DNA from: Bacteroidota bacterium
Lineage (GTDB): Bacteria; Bacteroidota; Bacteroidia; Bacteroidales; B18-G4
Direction: 5' to 3'
DNA: 5,090 nt
Assembly (NCBI GenBank): GCA_030635045.1
Contig: DAOVZP010000155.1
Location: 1-5,090 of the forward strand
Position numbers and translations under genes: made by a program. The notes under the pieces were generated by a model. The model worked only from the letters and a program-made list of their open reading frames with translations. It had not been told where the DNA came from and ran no database searches. Shown here in pieces: positions 1 through 5,090 of the stretch (position 1 is the first letter of the stretch; every line of letters starts with the position of its first letter).

Positions 1-1
1 G

Positions 2-1315
2 CATCTTGCACGTGCTGCCGGCTTTGCACATCCCGGCCTCATAGATAACTGGGTAGATTCGGCCCCGGATAATCATTCTGATAACAGGTACAGGCAATAT
101 CTTGAACAGGAAGACCTGAATGTGGTTTTGAATGGAGTATGTGATATTTTCGATACATATGGCCGCATGGCCCGGGAAGCGGGGGCTAACATACATCGTG
201 AAGGAACCAATGGAAAGATGGGCCCCGCACCAAGGCGATATGATAATTACCTTGAGCTTATCAATGCTGATGATATCGATGCAGTGATAATTGCCACACC
301 CGACCACTGGCACGGGCCTATGGCCATTGCAGCAGCCAAAGCCGGAAAACATGTCTATTTGGAAAAACCCATGACCTGGGCGGTTGAAGAAACCTATGAG
401 ATCAGAAATGCTGTTAAAGAAAATAATATCGTCTTTCAGCTTGGGCACCAGGGACGGCAAACCGAAAGTTACTATAAGGCCCGTGAGGCCATTGAAAAAG
501 GATTGTTAGGCAAGATCACGCTGATCGAGGTAACCACAAACCGGAACGATCCGAATGGGGCATGGGTATATCCTATTCATGAAGATGCCAACGAAAATAC
601 CATAGACTGGAAACAATTCATCGGGCCGGCACCGGACCATCCATTCAGCCTGGAGCGTTTCTTCCGGTGGAGATGCTGGTGGGATTACAGTACCGGCCTT
701 TCAGGCGATCTTCTTACCCATGAATTCGATGCCATAAACCAAATACTGGATCTTGGCATTCCAAATTCGGCAATATCAAGCGGTGGTATATATTATTTCA
801 AAGATGGGCGGACGGTTCCCGACGTCCTGCATACCGTTTATGAATACCCCGTAAGGGATTTTAGCATGGTTTACAGTGCAACCCTGGCAAGTAATCGCAA
901 GCGTGGCAGGGTTATCATGGGCCATGACGCTTCCATGGAGCTTGGCCACGACCTGCTGATAAAAGCAGATCCCAGATCAACACGATACAAGGAAAAGATC
1001 GAAAATGCTATTATTGACCCCGCTCTTCCATTATTCACCTGGTCGCCGGGTATGAAAAACGTTGATGCAGTGACATCTCCTACAGAGCAGTACTTTGCCG
1101 GAAGAGGTTTATTATATACCTACAGGGGTGGAAAATGGGTAGATCCAACACATCTGCACATCAAAGAATGGCTGAATTGTATCCGAAATGGTGGTACAAC
1201 CAGCTGTAATATCGACCAGGGTTTTGAAGAAGCCATGGCCGCCCATATGGGCACCATTGCCTATAAAGAAAATCGCAGGGTATTTTGGGATGCCGCGAAT
1301 GAAAAAATTGTATGA
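2..1315 (+). CDS. Gfo/Idh/MocA family oxidoreductase, 5'-truncated by the window edge
   Basis: Probable NAD(P)-dependent sugar or glycoside dehydrogenase. The frame is open from base 2 to the TGA at 1313-1315 (437 visible codons), so the true start lies upstream; the GTG at 122 is internal, because the 40 codons before it read as sensible protein (HLARAAGF directly follows where GxGxxG should be). Using visible-fragment numbering, strand beta-2 ends in GVCDIFD (about 45-51), whose Asp suggests NAD(H) preference. IATPDHWHG (98-106) and the EKP motif (121-123, bases 362-370) complete the Rossmann half. The C-terminal half carries WWDYSTG (226-232) and GDLLTH (235-240), the conserved substrate-site region of this family. 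About 30 extra residues lie between helix 1 and strand 2. Any signal peptide is lost with the N-terminus; the paralogue at 3257 is Tat-exported, so export here is plausible but unseen. The stop is 21 bases before the next gene. A GH109 glycosidase is unlikely given the intact EKP. Family assignment is firm; substrate is unknown. Confidence 0.93.
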   Translation, partial: HLARAAGFAHPGLIDNWVDSAPDNHSDNRYRQYLEQEDLNVVLNGVCDIFDTYGRMAREAGANIHREGTNGKMGPAPRRYDNYLELINADDIDAVIIATPDHWHGPMAIAAAKAGKHVYLEKPMTWAVEETYEIRNAVKENNIVFQLGHQGRQTESYYKAREAIEKGLLGKITLIEVTTNRNDPNGAWVYPIHEDANENTIDWKQFIGPAPDHPFSLERFFRWRCWWDYSTGLSGDLLTHEFDAINQILDLGIPNSAISSGGIYYFKDGRTVPDVLHTVYEYPVRDFSMVYSATLASNRKRGRVIMGHDASMELGHDLLIKADPRSTRYKEKIENAIIDPALPLFTWSPGMKNVDAVTSPTEQYFAGRGLLYTYRGGKWVDPTHLHIKEWLNCIRNGGTTSCNIDQGFEEAMAAHMGTIAYKENRRVFWDAANEKIV

Positions 1316-1336
1316 TCAACAATTAAAAACGAAGCC
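1316..1336 (+). promoter_or_regulatory. Short A-rich intergenic leader
   Basis: The 21 bases between the first oxidoreductase and the TIM-barrel gene contain AATTAAAAACGAAG and no strong Shine-Dalgarno, promoter or hairpin. It is best read as the translation start region of the downstream gene within one transcript. Confidence 0.4.
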
Positions 1337-2185
1337 ATGAAACGCCGAACTTTCATACGAACAACATCCGCCGGAATGATTGCAGGTATGTTAATGCCTA
1401 AAAGTATACTGGCAAATAGCATGCCGGCTAAACACAATATTGGCTTGCAATTATATAGCTTGCGAAATGAAATAAAGGATGATCTTCCCGGAAGCCTTGA
1501 AAAAATATCCAATATCGGATACAAAAACCTGGAAGCAGCCGGATACCAGGACGGTAAGTTCTATGGCATGGATCCCGCTGCTTTTAAGTCACTGGTTGAA
1601 GACTATGGCATGAAACTTACCAGCTCTCATGTGACATTTGAAAAGGATGAGATTAGCACAGTATTGCAAGCACATAAGGAGGCCGGTGTAAAATATATGG
1701 TTTGGCCCTGGCTTAGCAATGAGCAACGTAAAAGCCTTGACAGCTATAAAATTGTAATAGAAAAATTCAATACCATCGGAGAGTTATGCAATCAAAACGG
1801 ACTGCTATTTGGATACCATAACCACGCCTTTGAATTTACACCCATTGAAGGAGTTATTCCTTATGATCTTATGCTTGAATCAACAGATCCGGGTTTTGTT
1901 TTTATGCAGATCGACCTTTATTGGGCTGTATACGCCGGCATAGACCCGATTGCTTATTTCGAAAAATATCCCGGCAGGTTTAAACTCTGGCATGTGAAAG
2001 ATATGTTGGCCGGCGAACAAAAAGAAATGACCGAAGTCGGTACCGGTGTAATTGATTACAAGAAAATTTTTGAATCTGCTTCCCTGTCAGGAATGAAGGA
2101 ATTTTTTGTGGAGCAGGATGTTATCAGGGGAGATGGCTTTGAAAGTGTTAAAAAGAGCTTTGATTATATGAACGACACTTTTTAA
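1337..2185 (+). CDS. Tat-exported sugar phosphate isomerase/epimerase-type TIM-barrel protein
   Basis: A 282-residue AP_endonuc_2/xylose-isomerase-like TIM barrel, probably acting on a sugar or keto-sugar intermediate outside the cytoplasm. The N-terminus is a short Tat-type signal: KRRTFIR (2-8), a hydrophobic stretch (about 11-20) and a possible cleavage region near ILANS (24-28), which fixes the start at 1337. The barrel begins at IGLQLYSLR (35-43). Family landmarks are EAAGY (66-70), SSHV (96-99), GYHNHAFEF (159-167), QIDLYW (191-196), LWHVKDM (217-223), TEVGTGVIDY (232-241) and FFVEQD (256-261). Asp193, His219 and Glu259 are candidate metal ligands; the fourth would be His161, His163 or Glu166. 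In 3-keto-glycoside loci such proteins are thought to process 3-keto sugars or derived glycals by elimination or hydration; here that role is inferred from neighbours. The stop overlaps the next start (TAATG). Alternatives are an epimerase, a hydroxypyruvate-isomerase-like enzyme or an inosose-dehydratase-like enzyme. Family is firm, reaction uncertain. Confidence 0.93.
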   Translation: MKRRTFIRTTSAGMIAGMLMPKSILANSMPAKHNIGLQLYSLRNEIKDDLPGSLEKISNIGYKNLEAAGYQDGKFYGMDPAAFKSLVEDYGMKLTSSHVTFEKDEISTVLQAHKEAGVKYMVWPWLSNEQRKSLDSYKIVIEKFNTIGELCNQNGLLFGYHNHAFEFTPIEGVIPYDLMLESTDPGFVFMQIDLYWAVYAGIDPIAYFEKYPGRFKLWHVKDMLAGEQKEMTEVGTGVIDYKKIFESASLSGMKEFFVEQDVIRGDGFESVKKSFDYMNDTF

Positions 2186-2190
2186 TGATG
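2183..2190 (+). other. Stop/start overlap TAATGATG coupling two genes
   Basis: The TAA ending the TIM-barrel gene (2183-2185) shares its final A with the ATG of the YdgJ-type gene, and a second in-frame ATG follows at once. No Shine-Dalgarno-like sequence precedes it. Terminating ribosomes probably re-initiate here, which would keep the two products in a fixed ratio. The overlap is seen directly; the coupling is inferred. Confidence 0.8.
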
Positions 2191-3234
2191 CAAATTATCA
2201 ATACCGGGATCATTGGCTTCGGCTTATCCGGAAAGGTATTTCATGCCCCCTTCATTCATGCTCATCCCGGGTTTCGTCTTGTTTCAGTAGTTGAAAGACA
2301 TTATCAACATTCCAAAGATCTTTATCCTGGTATTAACATACTGAAAAGCCACAGTGAGCTGCTAAAAGACGACAACATAGATCTTGTTGTGGTAGCCACT
2401 CCGAATATTTACCATTATCCAATGGTTAAGGAAAGCCTCCTGGCCGGGAAGCATGTGCTTGTCGAAAAACCTTTTGTGCCCACAAGCAAAGAAGCCGATG
2501 AGCTGATCGGCCTTTCAGGAGAAACCGGGAAAAAGATCTTTGTTTTTCAAAACCGCCGTTGGGATGGTGATTTCTTAACGATTAAAAAACTGATCGCTGC
2601 AGGAAAATTTGGTGACATTAAGTATTATGAAGCACATTTCGACAGGTTCAGCCCGGAAATTAAATCCGATGCCTGGCGCGATGAAAATATACCGGGGGGA
2701 GGTATTCTTTATGACCTGGGGGCACACCTGATCGATCAGGCCCTTTGCCTCTTTGGTATGCCCGACAGTATTAATGCAAATATAAAAGCAGAAAGGCCGG
2801 GTAGCCGGGTAGATGACTGTTTTGATCTTAAATTGATCTATAATGACAAAGCCATAGTCCTGAAAGCAGGCATGATGGTAAGAGATCCGGGGCCCCGCTT
2901 TATTATAGAAGGCACAGAAGGGAATTTTTCCAAATACGGCATCGATCCCCAGGAGGCTGCACTCAAAAGCGGGAAAATACCCGGTACTGATGATTGGGGG
3001 TTTGAAGGAGCTGAATACTGGGGTACACTTGGAAGTGGGCCGGCCTCTCCTTTCGATATTTCACGTATCCCTACAGAAAATGGCAATTATATGAGCTTTT
3101 TCGATAATATTTATGATGTGCTGTTCAAAAATAAACCCCAGGCAATACTGCCGGAAGAGGCCAGAGATGTTATCTTTATCATTGAAAAAGCTTTCGAAAG
3201 CAATATGAAGCACAGGGCGATCAAAATCAAATAA
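2185..3234 (+). CDS. Cytosolic Gfo/Idh/MocA oxidoreductase, YdgJ/IolW type
   Basis: A 349-residue oxidoreductase matching the length and motif order of the YdgJ/YhhX/IolW branch (IolW is an NADP-dependent scyllo-inositol dehydrogenase). There is no signal peptide: strand 1 and the dinucleotide-binding loop GFGLSGKVFHAPF (11-23) begin almost at the start. VVER (35-38) ends strand 2, ATPN is at 71-74 and the EKP motif at 94-96 (HVLVEKPF). The C-terminal half has WRDENIPGGG (164-173) and YDLGAHLIDQ (176-185), with Asp177 and His181 in the usual catalytic/substrate region, and IPGTDDWG (265-272) near the end. Two adjacent ATGs (2185, 2188) follow the upstream gene; the first shares its A with that gene's TAA, so translational coupling is likely. 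In this operon it would most simply reduce a keto sugar or oxidise a polyol after uptake, the cytosolic step of an otherwise exported pathway. That role and the cofactor are inference; fold and branch are firm. Confidence 0.94.
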   Translation: MMQIINTGIIGFGLSGKVFHAPFIHAHPGFRLVSVVERHYQHSKDLYPGINILKSHSELLKDDNIDLVVVATPNIYHYPMVKESLLAGKHVLVEKPFVPTSKEADELIGLSGETGKKIFVFQNRRWDGDFLTIKKLIAAGKFGDIKYYEAHFDRFSPEIKSDAWRDENIPGGGILYDLGAHLIDQALCLFGMPDSINANIKAERPGSRVDDCFDLKLIYNDKAIVLKAGMMVRDPGPRFIIEGTEGNFSKYGIDPQEAALKSGKIPGTDDWGFEGAEYWGTLGSGPASPFDISRIPTENGNYMSFFDNIYDVLFKNKPQAILPEEARDVIFIIEKAFESNMKHRAIKIK

Positions 3235-3256
3235 AAGCATATAAAACTCTGAACCT
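3235..3256 (+). promoter_or_regulatory. Short AT-rich intergenic leader
   Basis: The 22 bases between the YdgJ-type gene and the Tat-exported oxidoreductase are AT-rich (CATATAAAACTC) with no Shine-Dalgarno, terminator stem or recognisable promoter. This supports read-through transcription from the genes upstream. Confidence 0.4.
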
Positions 3257-4744
3257 ATGAAAAAAAACAAGAAAAGCGGCATTAGCCGGCGTAAGTTTAT
3301 AGGGAATGTATCCCTTGCAGCTGCCGGGGTTACAATTCTGCCAAGTCACGTGATAGGCGGATTAGGATATCTTGCGCCCAGTGATAAGCTGAACATTGCC
3401 GGAATTGGTGTTGGCGGTGTCGGCGGAACCAATATCAACAATTGCAACAGCCAGAATATCGTTGCCCTTTGCGACGTTGACTGGGATTATGCATCTGGGC
3501 TTTTTGAGAAATATCCGGATGCACAAAAATATAAGGATTACCGCAAGATGTTCGATGAAATGGGCGATGATATCGATGCCGTAGTCATTGCTACACCTGA
3601 CCATACCCATGCTGTCATTGCCTCCCAGGCCATGAAAATGGGAAAGCATGTATATCTCCAAAAGCCGCTTACACACTCTGTGTATGAATCAAGGTTAATG
3701 ACCATGCTAGCAAAAGAGCATCGTGTGGCAACCCAGATGGGGAACCAGGGAAATTCAGGTGAAGGCATCAGGCAGATCTGCGAATGGCTATGGGATGGTG
3801 CCATAGGGGAAGTTTCGGAGGCCTATGCCTGGACCAACAGGCCGATCTGGCCACAAGGCCTTGAACGCCCGCTCGAAACACCATCACTACCACCAACGCT
3901 TGATTGGAACCTTTTTATCGGTCCGGCACAGTGGCGTCCGTACAATCCTGTTTATCATCCATGGAATTGGCGTGCATGGTGGGACTTCGGTACCGGTGCT
4001 CTTGGTGATATGGGGTGCCATATTTTTGATCCTGTTTATAAAGCATTACGCCTTGGCAACCCTGATTTTCTCTATGGCAGCTCTACCCAGGTGAATACAG
4101 AAAGTGCTCCTATAGGTTCAGCAGTGCATTATGAATTTCCCGACAGGGGGAAACATCAGAAGATGAAGCTGGTCCCTGTTAAGGTAAGCTGGTATGATGG
4201 CGGGCTGCTGCCACCCAGGCCGGCAGAACTTCCCGATGGTGAACCTATGGGTGACTGGAGCGGAGGATGCCTCTTTATTGGTGAAAAAGGCAAATTGATC
4301 TGCGGAGCCTATGGCAGAAATCCTAAACTATTACCGGAAGAACTGGATAAATCATACAAGCGCCCCGAACCAAGCCTGAGAAGAATTGAAAAAGCTATGG
4401 AGGGTGGCCATGAAGCTGACTGGATCAGGGCATGCAAGGAAGAGCCGGACAGCAGGGTTGAATGCAGCTCTAACTTCGGATATTCCGGGCCAATGAACGA
4501 GGTTGTGGTCATGGGAAACCTGGCAATTCGCTTACAGGACCTGAAACGCAAGCTTAAGTGGGATGGGGAAAATATGAGGGTTACGAATATCGGCGACGAT
4601 GACGAGATCAGGGTTGTGACAACGGATAAATTCACTGTGATCAACGGGCATCCGCATTTCGATACCCAGTATGCTACCATAAAAGCAAAGCCTGCAGCTG
4701 ACGAATATATCAGGCACAACTACCGTGAAGGCTGGAAACTTTAA
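3257..4744 (+). CDS. Tat-exported Gfo/Idh/MocA oxidoreductase with QKP motif
   Basis: A 495-residue nucleotide-dependent sugar oxidoreductase, probably the dehydrogenase or the reductase partner of the 3-keto-glycoside route. It has a near-consensus Tat signal, SRRKFIG (10-16), then a hydrophobic segment (about 17-29), so it should be exported folded with its dinucleotide bound; this also supports the ATG at 3257. The Rossmann loop is GIGVGGVGG (49-57), strand 2 ends in ALCDVD (70-75; the Asp suggests NAD), IATPDHTHA is at 111-119 and GNQG at 163-166. The canonical EKP is QKP (135-137, bases 3659-3667), one base away from Glu. The C-terminal domain carries WWDFGTGALGDMGCH (241-255), with Asp251 and His255 in the usual active-site positions, then WYDGGLLPPRP (312-322) and GEKGKLICG (342-350). 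It is a distant paralogue of the gene at 2-1315. A 22-base gap separates it from the gene on each side. GH109-type activity was considered and is less likely. Family is firm; substrate and direction are unknown. Confidence 0.95.
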   Translation: MKKNKKSGISRRKFIGNVSLAAAGVTILPSHVIGGLGYLAPSDKLNIAGIGVGGVGGTNINNCNSQNIVALCDVDWDYASGLFEKYPDAQKYKDYRKMFDEMGDDIDAVVIATPDHTHAVIASQAMKMGKHVYLQKPLTHSVYESRLMTMLAKEHRVATQMGNQGNSGEGIRQICEWLWDGAIGEVSEAYAWTNRPIWPQGLERPLETPSLPPTLDWNLFIGPAQWRPYNPVYHPWNWRAWWDFGTGALGDMGCHIFDPVYKALRLGNPDFLYGSSTQVNTESAPIGSAVHYEFPDRGKHQKMKLVPVKVSWYDGGLLPPRPAELPDGEPMGDWSGGCLFIGEKGKLICGAYGRNPKLLPEELDKSYKRPEPSLRRIEKAMEGGHEADWIRACKEEPDSRVECSSNFGYSGPMNEVVVMGNLAIRLQDLKRKLKWDGENMRVTNIGDDDEIRVVTTDKFTVINGHPHFDTQYATIKAKPAADEYIRHNYREGWKL

Positions 4745-4766
4745 TTAACTGAAAAAATATATTACA
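4745..4766 (+). promoter_or_regulatory. A-rich translation leader without Shine-Dalgarno
   Basis: The 22 bases before the DUF1080 gene are AT-rich, with an A run at 4752-4757 and no GGAGG-like element. This matches the A-rich start contexts of Bacteroidota, where ribosomes rely little on Shine-Dalgarno pairing. No promoter of the TTTG / TAnnTTTG kind fits into the gap, so this is read as an in-operon leader, not a promoter. Confidence 0.45.
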
Positions 4767-5090
4767 ATGAAAAATACAATATTATTCGGATTACTCGTCT
4801 CCATTTTTTTCTTTGGCTGTATCAACCAGGGGGAGCAGCAAAAAACAGAAAAAGAAGATGTTGTCCTCATGGCAACCGTACAAAAACCCAACACCCTTTC
4901 CAAGCAGGAGCTTGAAGATGGCTGGGTGCTGATGTTCAACGGCTTTACTTCTGATGGATGGCGCTCACATAATGGCGAAAGCTTCCCGGTGAATGGATGG
5001 GAGGTAGTTGACGGCACCATTCATGTTCTCGGATCCGGCAGGGGTGAGGCCGGAGGGGGAGGAGACATTCTCTTCGACAAAAAATTCAGC
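4767..5090 (+). CDS. 3-keto-disaccharide hydrolase (DUF1080) domain lipoprotein, 3'-truncated
   Basis: The first 108 codons of a gene that runs past the right edge, ending on a whole codon. Family members cleave the glycosidic bond of 3-keto sugars after a dehydrogenase has oxidised C3. The N-terminus is a lipoprotein signal: MKNTILFG, a hydrophobic core, and FFFGC with the lipidated Cys at 18, so the protein should sit on a membrane facing the periplasm or outside. A polar, Gln/Lys/Glu-rich linker (19-33) follows. The DUF1080 (PF06439) start is recognisable: DGWVLMFNGFTSDGWR (51-66), then FPVNGWEVVDGTI (73-85), and GGDILFDKKF (98-107), equivalent to the family's usual GGDI motif. An unusually glycine-rich loop (89-99) precedes that motif. 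The ATG at 4767 is chosen because the lipoprotein signal begins there; the leader is A-rich with no Shine-Dalgarno. It follows the Tat-exported oxidoreductase by 22 bases, which would supply its oxidised substrate. DUF1080 also includes lectin-like folds of other use, so catalysis is inferred. The C-terminal part cannot be judged. Confidence 0.9.
   Translation, partial: MKNTILFGLLVSIFFFGCINQGEQQKTEKEDVVLMATVQKPNTLSKQELEDGWVLMFNGFTSDGWRSHNGESFPVNGWEVVDGTIHVLGSGRGEAGGGGDILFDKKFS

Noticed and set aside
122..1315. GTG at 122 as the start of the first oxidoreductase
   Set aside because: The frame stays open to base 2 and the 40 upstream codons encode helix 1 and the approach to strand 2 of the Rossmann fold, so the true start is outside the window.
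2..1315. GH109 NAD-dependent alpha-N-acetylgalactosaminidase
   Set aside because: The intact EKP motif and the WWDYSTG/GDLLTH blocks fit the dehydrogenase branches better; as I remember, GH109 proteins lack EKP.
1316..1336. Promoter or terminator between the first two genes
   Set aside because: There is no inverted repeat with a T run and no Bacteroidota-type promoter; 21 bases is too short for both.
3362..3676. 104-codon minus-strand open frame
   Set aside because: It is antisense to the conserved Rossmann half of the QKP oxidoreductase; the real coding frame explains the sequence.
4309..4719. 136-codon minus-strand open frame
   Set aside because: It lies wholly inside the QKP oxidoreductase in antisense, is Ser/Leu-rich without a recognisable domain, and has no start context.
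3257..4744. GH109 glycosidase for the QKP oxidoreductase
   Set aside because: Although the EKP is altered and GH109 members are also Tat-exported, the catalytic Lys remains and the C-terminal blocks match the general sugar oxidoreductase branch. This is not fully excluded.
4745..5020. 91-codon minus-strand open frame over the DUF1080 start
   Set aside because: The plus strand here encodes a convincing lipoprotein signal and DUF1080 motifs, so the antisense frame is a shadow.
5041..5065. G-rich run as a possible G-quadruplex
   Set aside because: The G tracts are uneven and are explained by glycine codons in the DUF1080 loop.
1..5090. tRNA, rRNA, CRISPR, insertion sequence or direct repeats
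   Set aside because: Nothing of the kind was seen; coding sequence fills about 98 per cent of the window.

Overview
The window looks like part of a chromosomal carbohydrate-catabolism operon from a member of the Bacteroidota. The reasons are strong similarity in kind to Bacteroidota family variants, start codons preceded by A-rich leaders instead of Shine-Dalgarno sequences, twin-arginine (Tat) signals on sugar oxidoreductases, and moderate GC content. I cannot name a genus. All five genes lie on the + strand, and the first and last run off the window edges.

Layout: (1) 2-1315, the 3' part of a large Gfo/Idh/MocA oxidoreductase whose start lies upstream of the window. (2) 1337-2185, a Tat-exported TIM-barrel protein of the sugar phosphate isomerase/epimerase (AP_endonuc_2) type. 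(3) 2185-3234, a cytosolic Gfo/Idh/MocA oxidoreductase of the YdgJ/IolW type, whose ATG overlaps the previous stop by one base. (4) 3257-4744, a Tat-exported Gfo/Idh/MocA oxidoreductase with QKP in place of the usual EKP motif. (5) 4767-5090, the first 108 codons of a lipoprotein with a 3-keto-disaccharide hydrolase (DUF1080) domain. The gaps are 21, -1, 22 and 22 bases, with no visible terminator or promoter, so a single transcript is the simplest reading. No intergenic stretch exceeds 25 bases.

How they may work together: Gfo/Idh/MocA dehydrogenases, a DUF1080 protein and an AP_endonuc_2 TIM barrel together are the signature of the redox-assisted 3-keto-glycoside route. There, a glycoside is oxidised at C3 of one sugar, the glycosidic bond of the 3-keto sugar is broken by the DUF1080 enzyme (with TIM-barrel partners acting on 3-keto sugars or glycal intermediates), and a second oxidoreductase reduces the 3-keto monosaccharide. 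The B. thetaiotaomicron BT2156-BT2159 region is the comparison I have in mind, from memory. Gene content supports this, but substrate and division of labour are inference. Genes 2, 4 and 5 (and probably 1) appear to act outside the cytoplasm, while gene 3 appears cytosolic.

The system type is no longer undescribed. The points worth a second look are the three different oxidoreductases in one cassette, the export of nucleotide-dependent enzymes, the QKP substitution and the coupling of an exported TIM barrel to a cytosolic reductase.
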